A stretch of 64,000 bases of DNA from Yponomeuta sedellus. Taxonomy: Eukaryota > Arthropoda > Insecta > Lepidoptera > Yponomeutidae. The translations under genes and the position numbers were made by a program. Location of the stretch: the NCBI GenBank assembly GCA_934045075.1, contig OW203747.1:13359894-13423893 (forward strand). Reading direction: 5' to 3'. Below the pieces are notes generated by a model, which worked only from the letters and a program-made list of their open reading frames with translations, did no database searches and was not told the DNA's origin. Positions within the stretch are counted from its first letter, which is position 1. Each line of letters opens with the position of its first letter. This document shows, in pieces, positions 40,930 through 50,959 of the stretch.

Positions 40930-41066
40930 ATAATAGTACTGGCCACTTCAGTCTACCCGAGACCATGGCAACTGTAACGCTGCCGAAACGTCGGGAAATA
41001 AGGTAAAAAATTACGTTTTACCAAATAAATAATCGCGATTTGACCCGTTTAGTATATAACTATAAG
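40930..41066 (+). repeat. Repeat-V (right arm), motif best read here
   Basis: It contains CCCGAGACCATGGCAACTGT then AACGCTGCCGAAACGTCGGG (40956-40995), ending 'TAATCGCGATTTGACCCG' and TTTAGTATATAACTAT. Confidence 0.65.
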
Positions 41067-41070
41067 TTAT

Positions 41071-41122
41071 GATGCAGGAAGAGACCCATGCCCCAGCAGT
41101 GGGGACATACAAGGGTTGATTA
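41071..41122 (+). mobile_element. 5S-SINE 3' end
   Basis: GATGCAGGAAGAGACCCATG through GGGGACATACAAGGGTTGAT only; it directly follows Repeat-V. Confidence 0.75.
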
Positions 41123-41456
41123 CAATAACGATAAACAGGACAAAGTGTAAATAAAAACACAAACGTATATCACTCCGTAAGCCTATTTAATCTAGGGTAA
41201 CGCGTCAGATTCCACAGCACTTATGTGGAAAATAGGCTTCGGGAAAGATGAAGACAGATAACAGCGCAAGCGCAAGTCACGGATGCGACGATGGTGTGAA
41301 CTTCGCTGAATGTAGGTTTACGTCTCTTTACAAATCTTCGATCTAACTAATCTGCAACATTAGCCAATTCTTGGCCTGGAAAATAAGTAATTAGTATACC
41401 AAATCGAAAACCGTCAACTTTATAAACGATTTTAAAGAAAGGAAGAGGGTCAATCG
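41123..41456. other. No gene or recognised repeat
   Basis: Unassigned. Confidence 0.4.
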
Positions 41457-41709
41457 ACAGCCTCGGTGGCGCAGCGGTTTGGCACGCTGACTGTTAAACC
41501 GAAGGTCTCGTGTTCGACTCCGGCCGGGTCAAACTAGGAAACTATTTTTTTTAGTTTGTCTCGGGTCTTGGATATTAACTATGTATTTATTGTATTAAAT
41601 ATATCGTCGAGTAATCACCTATAACACAAGTCATTTAGTTGTACTTAGTATAGGGCTAACGAGATCTGTGTAATATGGCCATGAATATTTATTTATTATA
41701 ATTTATTAA
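41457..41709 (+). mobile_element. tSINE-F
   Basis: A tRNA-like head (CTCGGTGGCGCAGCGGTTTG, TCGTGTTCGACTCCGGCCGG) is followed by 'GTCTCGGGTCTTGGATATTA' and 'AGTATAGGGCTAACGAGATC', with a TATTTATTTATTA tail. Same family at 52137-52381 and 57083-57334. Confidence 0.85.
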
Positions 41710-41739
41710 TTAATCATATCATACTTAATATTATAGAAG

Positions 41740-41937
41740 CGAAATGTTGTGTGTGTGTGAGTGTTTTTGAATATTTCTTTTATGCTCACATCTAAACGGC
41801 GGCTGGTTTAATAAAATTTGGTATGGAGTTAGCTGACACCTTGGATTAACACATAAGCTACGTTTTATTGCGAGAAAATATCTGAATCCCATGGGAAAAT
41901 AGATTAACCGCAGGTAAGACCGCGGGGCACAGCTGGT
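41740..41937 (+). repeat. Helitron-related repeat, copy 3
   Basis: The complement of 2893-3060 and 6545-6712: 'TTTGGTATGGAGTTAGCTGA', and an end CGCGGGGCACAGCTGGT resembling the H2 terminus. Confidence 0.5.
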
Positions 41938-41959
41938 TAATTAATATTAATGGTGACTT

Positions 41960-42600
41960 CCGAGAGCGGCGGCAGCTCAGTGGGCAGAGTTCTTAGTGCG
42001 AGTTTGACAGATCCAATCGAATAACTTTACTAACGCGTTAATCGAGCATTGAGTAGTGAGTAAGTATGAGTAAATTAACCGTTCGAACTGGCATAACGCT
42101 GTCACAGTACAACTCGCACTCGCGTTTATTCGTGTTTTGGCTGGTAAACGTGTTCACTTCTCAACTAAACCATTACAACTCGCACTCAGCAATTTTAATT
42201 TATATACTTGTCGCTAGGTGGCGCTTCCTCGATGCCATAGAAATATGAGTTTACGTTAACGCGATCGAGTAGTTAAAAAACTCGCACTAAGCACTCAGAA
42301 CAATGGACTCTGAAGTGAGAGATCCAGGTTTGATTCCCAGTGTGGGCATGTCTATTGACATTGTTTTCTTAGCTATGTACATTTGTGAAGTTTTAGTAGC
42401 AGGGCCACCCGCTAACTGGTAAGGAAAACATCGTGAGGAAATTTAAGTGTTTGAGGTGTTCAAAAATCTCAGCGCTTTAAATTGCCAATTTCGCGCTGGG
42501 CACGCGTGGTTATTAAGCCCGTACTCCCTCTCTCTCTGAGCGAAAGCTTTTGCCCTGCAGTGGGACGAATAGAGGCTACAAAATAAAAAATAAACAATCT
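41960..42600 (+). mobile_element. tSINE-D subtype 2, split by MITE-N
   Basis: The head GAGCGGCGGCAGCTCAGTGG (to about 41985) and the rest (42298-42600, 'GAACAATGGACTCTGAAGTG' to GGCTACAAAATAAAAAATAA) are separated by MITE-N. The expected uninterrupted sequence can be read from 31329-31739. Confidence 0.82.
41983..42298. mobile_element. MITE-N copy 2
   Basis: The insertion sits in the tRNA head of a tSINE-D. Comparison with intact copies suggests a 3-bp AGA (or ambiguous 1-4 bp) duplication, compatible with a Harbinger-type element. The left TIR has one substitution (GTTCTTAGTGCGAG). Confidence 0.82.
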
Positions 42601-42745
42601 AATAATAAATGACAACTTTCCGACATAAGGTTGTCTGGAAGAAATTGCTTTTATCAATAAGGCCGCCAATTGTACTTTGTATTTTTACATGTTTTATAAT
42701 ATGTGCTCTGATGTACAATAAAGAATATTCTTATGTTATCGTACC
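42595..42745 (+). mobile_element. LINE-G 3' end
   Basis: 'AAGGTTGTCTGGAAGAAATT', AAGGCCGCCAATTGTACTTT and CAATAAAGAATATTCTTATG. Confidence 0.8.
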
Positions 42746-42843
42746 GACTTCTGTACACTAAGGCACTTAAAATGCAGAAACGAATATGACCTCTAAAGTC
42801 GAAATTCGTATAGGTAGGTGTTTGTTATGTTTAAAAGTCTACG

Positions 42844-42912
42844 GCGGCCTGCGAATCGAACCGAGGATTTCCCGCATGGTAATCAGACCTGATACCGCTA
42901 GACCAAAGAGAC
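42844..42912 (-). repeat. tRNA-like domain, decayed
   Basis: The minus strand has an A-box-like TGGTCTAGCGGTATCAGG and a B-box-like GGTTCGATTCG at tRNA spacing, but the acceptor arms do not pair. Probably a SINE head rather than a tRNA gene. Confidence 0.4.
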
Positions 42913-42929
42913 AATCATTAACATTTAAT

Positions 42930-43200
42930 TACAATACAAATCAATTGATTTCAACGTGAAGAATTTACATTCTGTTTGCTGAATGTCAAAGTACAATGTA
43001 ACATGAAAGCCGCTGCCTTCGAGCCGTAGAGTTGTGGAGAAAAAGGCAGCGGGAAAAAAAACTCCACTCTGACTATCTTTTCTCAAGTCCTCTTAAATCT
43101 AATACATCAGTTATAGTCTATTAGCTTTTAGAATATACCTCGGTTACTCTCGCATAGATCGATTATATTGCAATAAGGTAAGATTTACTTTGTATCGTTA
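42930..43200 (-). mobile_element. LINE 3' end, family shared with 53753-54071
   Basis: The shared 'GAATTTACATTCTGTTTGC', 'AAAGCCGCTGCCTTCG' and 'CTTTTCTCAAGTCCTCTTAA' define the family. On the minus strand the end is TTTACGTTGAAAT-like with AATAAA in the sister copy. No coding is visible. Confidence 0.65.
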
Positions 43201-43637
43201 TTTATAACTTTTCTAAATAGTAAAAAAAAGTTTTATACTGAGCAGGAAGTAACACCATACTCGTGTGCTTTCGGCGAAAACCGAAGCCTACTCTAGAGCC
43301 CGAGGTATATTCTAAGCGCTACCAGACTTTACCACCTATACGTATGATAAGATTCCATGATTGCCATTAGTAACTTTAAATGCCATGCAAAGTTACTTGC
43401 TAGTACCAGTGGGGTTTACAGAGCTGAATCGTCGCAATAAAATCCTGCATTTTTGTAATTAAGAACAAGACCTGAGTATCATTAGCATCGGAGTAATATT
43501 CTAAATTGAGTTCACGACACATGTCGATTGCATGTTGCAAGAACCCGGAAATCTCATAGCTTTGCATAAAACTACTATCGACACTCTGTGCCTAATGAAG
43601 GTTGTCTTTTAGTCTATACAAGCAATTGCAAGACCGT
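43201..43637. other. No gene; partial continuation of the LINE 3' region
   Basis: 43330-43380 ('CACCTATACGTATGATAAGA', 'CATGATTGCCATTAGTAAC') still matches the sister copy at about 53950-54000. The remainder is unassigned. Confidence 0.4.
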
Positions 43638-43707
43638 CGTCGTCAGGCTATACTAGTTCACTGCTGGACATAGCCCCCCCCCCCCTAAAGCACGCCACAT
43701 TGTGCTA

Positions 43708-43883
43708 TAGTGTGGCCATTAGTGCTGTGCACTCTCTGAGGTATGCGCGGCGAGGTGGGAGGTGGCGAGTTGAGGCGAGGTGAAGTGGCTTGGTGGCGCA
43801 CTGATAGAGCGCAGCCGCCGATTCTCCCCCCCGTCTCGCCGCGCGCATACCTCAGGGAGTGCACAGCACTAATGGCCACACTA
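43708..43883. mobile_element. TA-flanked MITE with ~48-bp TIRs
   Basis: TAGTGTGGCCATTAGTGCTG and the exact complement at the other end, flanked by TA (43706-43707, 43884-43885). Removing the element and one TA restores the RTE-SINE consensus. 176 bp, GC-rich core, no coding. Confidence 0.9.
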
Positions 43884-44044
43884 TATCATAGGGTGGAATG
43901 CCCATAATCCCCACGCTGGGCATGCGGGTTGGGGATCGCAGTTCGGTGGAATTGTACTGCAGGGGGCGCTACTGCCCACCCCCCGGTTTGTGTTCCTTAG
44001 TCGCCTTTTACGACACCCGCGGGAAGAATTGGGTTGGTGCTATT

Positions 44045-44469
44045 TATACTATTTTTATTTTTAATGCACTAACCCGTGTTAAGGACAAATTTAAAAAACC
44101 CATTTAGAGGCTAAAAATTTCACCCATGCAGGGATTCGAACCCGCAACCTCTGGCTATCCGTGCCAGCGCTCTACCAATTGAGCCAATGGGCTACTCACC
44201 GGCATCGGTGAAATTTCGAACCTCTTTACACTATTCTCTGTATTACGTACAGGCAGCGACATCTGGCTTAAGCAAATTGCATCACTTACAGCCCCGACTA
44301 CCTACTTTGCAGTTAGGTTTTACATCGGAACGATACCACTGTACCCACATGATTATACTATTTTTATATTTAATGCACTAACCCGTGCTAAGGACAAATT
44401 TAAAAAACCTATTTAGAGGCTAAAAATTTCACCCATGCCGGGATTCGAACCCGCAACCTCTGGTGCTAT
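44045..44469 (-). mobile_element. tSINE-C tandem array with 11-bp TSD
   Basis: It is bounded by TTGGTGCTATT at 44034-44044 and 44470-44480. Minus strand: half tRNA head and tail, then complete body, tRNA head and tail. A dimer of the unit inserted as one event. Confidence 0.9.
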
Positions 44470-44556
44470 TTGGTGCTATTTTCTAGGCCGACACCACACA
44501 TCAGATTGCAAGGCCGTTAAACAAAGATATTGAACGGGTCTAATCGAGATTTGATG

Positions 44557-44865
44557 GAAGCGCTCGTGGCCTAGAGGAAGCGAGTATGGCATCAATCACT
44601 TCGCGGTCAAGTTCAGGATGGGTGACCATCCCGTGACTACCGCTAGTGGCATTTTTTCCGAGTGGTTCCGTGTTTTGCAAGGCACGCTAAGCCGTTGGTG
44701 CCGGGTGTCATATTATGTCAGTCGTTAAGCCATGTCAGAGGCCTTATGGGCGGCTTGATAACTTCTAACACTGTCTTACAATGCTCCACCAACCCGGACT
44801 TGGTCCCCGTGATGGAGGAGGCCCTCATGCTCCAGCAGTGGGGACATACAAAGGGTTGATATCAA
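44557..44865 (+). mobile_element. 5S-SINE, near full length
   Basis: Head GCGCTCGTGGCCTAGAGGAA to 'GGGGACATACAAAGGGTTGA', with deletions in the 5S-like part and near the 3' end. Confidence 0.8.
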
Positions 44866-44879
44866 TCGCAATTATAGCG

Positions 44880-44990
44880 ACCAGTAAAAATTTATTGACT
44901 GTACTCGCCACTTCATTCTACCCGTGACCACGGCAACTGCAGCGTTGCTGGAACGTTGCGAATTGAGGCAATTACGTTAATTAATAAATA
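44880..44990 (+). repeat. Repeat-V relative
   Basis: 'GACCACGGCAACTGCAGCGT' then TGCTGGAACGTTGCG, a diverged version of the V core. Confidence 0.5.
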
Positions 44991-44994
44991 TTGT

Positions 44995-45475
44995 TTGTTT
45001 GTAGAATCACGGAACATTTAACTGATACAAAGTATACAATAATAGTTTTAAATATGATTGCGGTGTACATCGTAACGGGTTTGAATCAAAACATCTTGCG
45101 AGGAAGGACAGTGCGATCCGATTCCTTTCATTGACTCAAGTGAACTAATATTGCATAGAGCTATTAAAAGGTATAGAACCGCAGTGCGAGTTTCCAAAGT
45201 GAGGCAAGAAATTGTTGGCAAAAGCTTAGCCGGATTTTTATCATTGTTGTTTTACCATTGATCATTGTCGTTTTTAGGGTTCCAGACCTCAAAAAAATCT
45301 TAGCATCACTTTGTCAGTCTAAAAAGACTCTTTAACTCGGAAATACGTCAAGATATCGCGTGCAAACTAAAACCATACTCACAAAGTTACAGTCCCTTGA
45401 TGTTGTAAAAAAAATAAAACTTCTAAGTTAACGCAAAATAAAGTTGCGGACATTTATGCCCCAAAAAAACGTATA
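44995..45475. other. No gene recognised
   Basis: Unassigned; a stretch from 45285 ('AGGGTTCCAGACCTC') resembles a generic repeat edge but has no partner here. Confidence 0.4.
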
Positions 45476-45477
45476 TT

Positions 45478-45700
45478 TTGAAGAAGAAGAAGAAAACCAT
45501 TTATTATATCTACAATACACACGCCACTAAATAACAATAACATAAAAAATTAATAAAAGAACACTAACGGTTACGGGTGTCACTGCCGCTATAAACGGCA
45601 ACTGACTCAGCATATGCTGATGGGCAAGCCTTCAGCGCTGATTTTCAGCCAGTGCCAGTGCCAGCCAGACTGCGGTGTGGTGCAAGCATGAGAAATACCA
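45478..45700 (-). mobile_element. Probable LINE 3' end
   Basis: The + strand starts (GAA)n and AACCATTTATTATATC, which on the minus strand is an AATAAATGGTTTTC-type end. The body is 'CAGCGCTGATTTTCAGCC'. No coding. Confidence 0.4.
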
Positions 45701-45841
45701 TACTTAATAGAATACTTAAATATAATATAGAGTAATAGTTGTATAGAATAGAATACTAATAGAAAAATGTATAATTATTATTAAAAATTAATAATATCTT
45801 ATTAGAATCAATACACACACATGGATATATATATATATATT

Positions 45842-45918
45842 TATGCATATCCAATTTTTTTCGCTTATTTAAGTAATATATATTTACTTAAATAAGCGAA
45901 AAAAATTGGATATGCATA
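45842..45918. repeat. Perfect 35-bp inverted repeat
   Basis: The arms 45842-45876 and 45884-45918 (TATGCATATCCAATTTTTTT...) are exact complements with a 7-nt loop TATATAT, in an AT-rich microsatellite context. Confidence 0.9.
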
Positions 45919-45919
45919 T

Positions 45920-47100
45920 ATACAAATACCATGTTGCACATCCCTACCATGCGATTGCAGACTCGTGTCAGTTTTTGCGGCGAGAGGTTGGAAGGGAGGG
46001 GAGTAGCGGTCTCTGAAGCTCCAGCAAATATGCCCAAGGACTCAACCCAAGACACTTAAGGGAAACAAAATTCATTTGGGTACTTTCCGTTTATCTAGAA
46101 CTAAAAAAAAATATTTCTAATATTTTAGTTGACACTCATGTGAGTTGTATGTGTATTAGTAAGAAGTATTTTATTTCTAAATGTTGTTTGAATTTTTTTT
46201 GCCACACCCGCTCTCTTTGTTTGAAATTCCAAATTTTTTAGGCTGGCTGGAAGAAATTTATGTTGAAACAAGTCCGCCCTTCTACGTTATTGTTATCCCA
46301 TTGTATGTCACTTAAGTTTTGTTGTGCAGTAAAGAGTTACAAACAAACAAATTGCGCCGATTATATTTTCTTACAGGGAAATAAACGGTTAATCTGAAAA
46401 CTGCACATTTGTAGTTAAATCCATATGACAACATCCGTAAGTAGATCCGGACTAAAAATCTACAATCTGTTGTGCTTACGAAAGTTTTAGTTCAAAAAAT
46501 CCAAAAAAATTGTCTTCACAGATCGGGAAAAGCTCGGAAAAAACTGCGTTACTCGATTCCTAAGCTATTAATAATATGAAAGTAACTAGCTACCCACTAT
46601 ATTGTACGGAACCCCTAAGCCGGTTTTTAAGACGCATACAATGTACTCTGGAGTTTTCTTCTTTGTTAAGAAACATTTTTCATCTTAACATAATGCATTT
46701 GTATGCGAACGTCGCAAATATACGTTTATACGCACACAGTCATGTTACACCAATGTGTGCGTTTCGCCTCGCTTTTGAGCGGAAATTACCTCGACACACT
46801 GTCTTTGCGTGGTAAGTCTATGTATATAATATTGATTATAGGTAATGATTTGTAATTAACACGTTGCCTTTAGTAATTTGTAATTAGGTTATACGGTGCT
46901 TAATGTACCTAACTCTTCTTCAATGCCATAAGATTTTGGTTTTTGTTTGAAGAAATCTTAAGCAGATCGTTAAAAAATCTCCAACTAAATACCTACATAC
47001 CAAATATATATTGAATATGTGCTAAAATTATGCTTATTCTAGAACAAGTGTAATTTCTCATTTTCTTCAGTCTATATGGTTTTTTTTTCTCTTTATGGCG
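45920..47100. other. No gene; one shared repeat inside
   Basis: 46515-46612 pairs with 12000-12095; 46410-46500 shares 'GTAGATCCGGACTAAAAATC' with 50230-50300. The 79-codon frame at 46576-46815 begins inside the repeat and is unconvincing. Confidence 0.45.
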
Positions 47101-47140
47101 AAATAAAAAATCTCGATAAGATATCAGTCAAATATATATT

Positions 47141-47365
47141 GCGAATGTGAGGGGAAGGGCTGGTAAGGGACGTCCCAGGCCGACATACGTCGACCATATC
47201 GAGGATTTATTAGCAAAGGGGAAGATAAAAAGAACCCGGATACGGCGTGCGTGCATGCAACGACTTATGATCGTTGATGAAGCGAAGGTGATCTGTCAGG
47301 ATCGTGGCAAGTGGCAGTCCCTGGTCTCTGCCTACCCCTCTGGGATACATGCGTGAGGTTATGTA
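47141..47365 (+). pseudogene. LINE-P polyprotein C-terminus
   Basis: The frame reads GRAGKGRPRPTYVDHIED, then 'TRIRRACMQRLMIVDEAKVI', then 'CQDRGKWQSLVSAYPSGIHA' and a stop at 47354-47356. Similar endings (GRGRP..Y.D.I, basic linker, C.DR..W...V.A.P) close many arthropod LINE polyproteins. Only the last ~69 codons are present. The 3' UTR is about 10 bp (GGTTATGTAG) before the (TATG)n tail. Antisense relatives lie at 21893-22110, 55840-56030, 10862-10985 and 47830-47890. Confidence 0.65.
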
Positions 47366-47510
47366 GTATGTATGTATGTATGTATGTATGTATGTATGTA
47401 TGTATGTATGTATGTATGTATGTATGTATGTATGTATGTATGTATGTATGTATGTATGTATGTATGTATGTATGTATGTATGTATGTATGTATGTATGTA
47501 TGTATGTATA
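47366..47510. repeat. (TATG)n microsatellite at a LINE tail
   Basis: About 36 perfect units continue the 3' tail of LINE-P. The Tyr-Val-Cys-Met and Ile-His-Thr-Tyr frames are artefacts. Confidence 0.95.
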
Positions 47511-47904
47511 TCAGTCAATACATTAAAATGTTACGTTGAAATTGTTCCCATACTTCATAAAGTTGTCCTGGATGACAGAAACTCACGGATGTAAATATTT
47601 TTGCAGAAAGTAACAAAATACGAATTCATGCATATGAACAACTGTTACTGCCGGCAAAACTTACAATATAGAAAAAAAAATCAGCTGTTCCGAAAGTTTT
47701 TATACTTAAGGTGTCTGCTATTGCTATTTGGTTGAAGTGTGTCCGAAGCTTGGACCGTCCTTTACCGGTCCCGTTCTATCTTATAATTCGTATTACTGTA
47801 ATTGCTTTATTGTAAAAAAAAAAACAAAGCACAACCTTACGCCTGTATCTCAGAGGGGTAGGCAGAGACAAGCTTCTACCTTTTACCACGAAAATATAAA
47901 ACAC

Positions 47905-48075
47905 AACATAACATTTACATACAGGCACATACACTGCTTCTGGCCCCTGTGTCGTGAGAACCAGAAACAACAACATCACAAACATGTAAACATCCAAGAC
48001 CTGGTTTTTTAATAATCTCCAGCCGGGGTTTGAACCCGGGACCTCTTGCATGATAGGCAGATGCGCCACAGAGAA
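47905..48075 (-). mobile_element. tSINE-E, full length
   Basis: The 3' tail AACATAACATTTACATACAG, body, and tRNA-like head (B box GGGTTTGAACCCGGG on the + strand; A box near 48065). A LINE-P scrap precedes it at 47830-47890. Confidence 0.82.
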
Positions 48076-48314
48076 TCAAACTAGGGGATACGTTTCGCAG
48101 TATCAGCTATATTTACAATCAGATAACATACATCCCCATAAGTATAATTACAACGTATTCTCCCCCAAACCCAATTATCAACCACTAATAGTTTCTTCCA
48201 GTGTTGCCATATTTTCGATACTACAAACAATACTGACAGATTTCGTTCACTTCATTAGTCATGGCGTGCACGCACGGGTGTTTCGGTTTCTTTTCGTCTT
48301 GCCCTCTTACATAC

Positions 48315-48570
48315 TCTATTTATTCTTACTTGTCCAATTTAGTAAACAAGATTCCAACCTTAAAATTGAGATTAGATGCCTAAACTAGACATTTCCTCGC
48401 AAATTCATGAACTATCATGAACTATGTTTATAAAATTGGCAGCGTGTTATCTAAAAAAGTGTTCCAGGTCACTTCATTTACGGAAATATGGCAGTTTTGG
48501 ACTAAAAAGTCACAGTTTAAGGGTAGAATATTGTTTACAAAATTGGACAAGTAAGAATAAATAGACTGTA
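48315..48570. mobile_element. MITE-T copy 3
   Basis: TCTATTTATTCTTACTTGTC to its complement, with the same interior as 38731-38977 ('ATGGCAGTTTTGGACTAAAA'). It stands alone, so MITE-T is a separate element from Repeat-V. Confidence 0.8.
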
Positions 48571-48804
48571 TTTATAATTGCAATAATATTATGAATCTAG
48601 TTTCAGCTAACCTACATATTCAATGTTCATTACTCTTTACATTTGAGCTCACAATCTCTAGAGGTATCGTAGATTCGTTACTTACTCCATATAGCGCTTC
48701 ATTGTGCAAGACTACAGTCGATGATCACAACCACAGTTGGGTACAGAACGTTTATCGTTAAGGTACACATGGCATAGACATACAACTGCCTATCATGTGA
48801 GCGA

Positions 48805-48935
48805 AGCCGGGATGGTTCGAACCTCGCCTGGGGACAAAAAAAACCCCAGGTCTTGGATGTTTACATGTTTGTGAAGTAGTTGTTTCTAGTTCCCACGACA
48901 CAGGGTGTCCTAGTTTAGGGCCAGAAGCAATGTAG
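48805..48935 (+). mobile_element. tSINE-E, head decayed
   Basis: A partial B box (GATGGTTCGAACCTCGCC) and the body to 'GGCCAGAAGCAATGTA'. Confidence 0.7.
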
Positions 48936-49129
48936 GGTGTTTTCTCGTTGTCCCATTATTTTGTCCAGTTAACGTCCCGTCCACGAGGGCCACAAACTGT
49001 TTTTCGTAGTCCCGTTAGTAAAAATGATGCCTTTTCTATAAGAATTTTCACTAGCTCGTCGCATTTCTCTTCTGCTCCCGTTGCTTGTAGATGTTCCTGA
49101 ATATTACTTGTTTAATTGTTACTATTTAA

Positions 49130-49450
49130 TTTTAGAAAAGAAGTACTTCTATAATAAAATCCCTGAAGATAATATATATTAAGCTTGCCTGAAACGCGGT
49201 TCAAAAAATATGTTGTGTGTTGTGTAAGTGTGCTTACACTTTGTGAAAAAAGGGCTACTATAACATAAAGAATTATTTAGACGACAATGTCTGGAATTAA
49301 AGCCAGTACAATGTATGAGTTCTTTGTTTTATAGTAATTATGTAAACTATTTTAATTAAGGACTTTGATAAAGCTAAGTTTGGAGTTTTTTTTTTACATT
49401 TTCTCCAAAATGATCTAGATTTTGAAATGAACACCTACTTTAAATTGTAA
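49130..49450 (+). repeat. Low-copy repeat, coding-like, copy 1
   Basis: Homologous to 51180-51640 in inverse orientation: 'TATTAAGCTTGCCTGAAACG', 'AGGGCTACTATAACATAAAG', 'TTAATTAAGGACTTTGATAA'. One frame gives 'KKGYYNIKNYLDDNVWN' then a stop. It is decayed and I do not recognise the protein. Confidence 0.5.
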
Positions 49451-50035
49451 CGTTCACTAAGCCGCAGCTTTTGCGCCACTTTGAATAAAACCTTTTCATT
49501 TCATATTCTATGAAAAATTGGAATGAACGCAGTAATCAAAGCTAAAGCTTCTGCGTCTTCCCCAATTGCCGGCACTAGACAATCTCTCTGGTAATTTAAA
49601 TCTCATTTGCTCACATTTTTGGAATCACAATCTACACTCGGGCAAGCTGTGTTCTTTAGTAATTCGCCACGTTATTATTGCTCATACACTAATACTTAAG
49701 CCGGCGTAATATTATCCACCATTTGAATTAAGCGACTGTCGTTTGAAATGGATGAGTTCGGCTCGAGCTTGCAAAACCAGTTCATTATTCTTCGTTGGTA
49801 ACTGTAGTCCATTTGTTTAGGTACTTAAAAACGTCTAAACCATCTCAATCTTTCGTATTTTTACCGAAATACACACTTTTTGAATCAAAATCTTTACACT
49901 TTATCGATTCAATTTGAAATTTAATGTAACTTCACGAATTTCGAGTAAAATGTAAATATTTTTATTTTTAAAGTGTATATTTCAATAGAAAGACCAATCA
50001 AAACTATTTATATTCATTTAATTATACTACGAGTA
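49451..50035. other. No gene or recognised repeat
   Basis: AT-rich and unassigned. Confidence 0.4.
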
Positions 50036-50180
50036 TGTTTATTTTTAATGCACTAACCCGTGCTAAGGACAATTTTAAAAACCTATTTAGAGGCTAAAAA
50101 TTCCACCCATGCCGGGATTCGAACCCGCGAACTCCGGCTGTCCGTGCCAGCGCTCTTCCAATTGAGCTAATAGGCGACTC
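50036..50180 (-). mobile_element. tSINE-C
   Basis: Long tail, AAATAGG, tRNA-like head (GCCTATTAGCTCAATTGGAA). The flank 50180-50300 is shared with 6900-7129. Confidence 0.8.
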
Positions 50181-50310
50181 GAAGAGCTCTGCGAATCGGA
50201 GCGAAACCTGGTCGGACTTTTCCGATATAACAACACCCGTAAGTAAATCCGGACTAAAAGTCTACAATGTGTTGTGCTTACGAAAGTTTTAGTTCAAAAA
50301 ATAATTAAAT

Positions 50311-50447
50311 GAATTTTAAAAAACTATTTAGAGGCTAAAAATTTCACCCATGCCGGGATTCGAACCCGCAACCTCTGGCTATCCGTGCCAGTGCTCTTCC
50401 AATTGAGCCAATGGGCGACTCACCGGCATCAGTGAAATTTCGAACAA
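50311..50447 (-). mobile_element. tSINE-C, second adjacent copy
   Basis: AAATAG tail end, tRNA-like head (GCCCATTGGCTCAATTGGAA) and the first part of the body (GCCGGTGAGTC, GTTCGAAATTTCACTGATG). Confidence 0.8.
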
Positions 50448-50959
50448 CAATATTTGTATGTAGGTAGTTGGATAAAATAAACATTATTTTAGTAACAGCA
50501 GAAAGAAGACTTGTACTACCCTCCGCGCTAGTTAACACCGTGTTGCGGCAGAGTAGCAAATATGCTTACATAACAATAATTATAAAATAAAGTGTTCGTG
50601 TGACAATGATACTAATTCTTGCTGTTTCTATTCAAAACAGCGTTGACTGAATAGCAAATCGGTCTGTGTGTAAATAGTTCGAATATCGCAAATTTCACGC
50701 CTCGCCTCAAACCTAGGCGTGACTAACGAGTGAGTCGAGTGTGGGCAGAGTCTACAACGTTATAGGGTCGAGTAGGCACTCAAGGATCCTCTTGTATCGC
50801 CCTTCGACAAGCCTTCCCACCGGGGCCGTTCATAGAACTACCTTTCTTGGGTCACAATGACAATTCGATTTACATTGCATGGGCGATTAACTAGCAGATT
50901 AACAAGTTGGAAATCTCGCCTATCAATCAATCGAAAACAACCTTGGTGCATACATTGGG

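Larger units (their letters stand above)
38588..41067. repeat. 2.5-kb inverted duplication
   Basis: The arms 38588-39385 and 40262-41067 are reverse complements. Outside to inside: Repeat-V, MITE-T, a short flank (GATGGTATTAACTCGATGAT), then a 5S-SINE. Both 5S-SINE copies share the same private deletion around 'GGCATTTGTCCGAGCTC', proving common descent of the arms. The ~875-bp spacer (39386-40261) holds an RTE-SINE, two Helitrons and another 5S-SINE. Confidence 0.85.
43638..44500 (-). mobile_element. RTE-SINE hosting two later insertions
   Basis: The SINE runs 43638-43707, 43884-44044 and 44470-about 44500. A MITE lies at 43708-43883 and a tSINE-C array at 44045-44469. Intact copies at 58107-58350 and 14398-14659 show the uninterrupted order. 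Confidence 0.88.

Noticed and set aside
47210..47594. Frames with Ile-His-Thr-Tyr or Tyr-Val-Cys-Met repeats
   Set aside because: Artefacts of (TATG)n.
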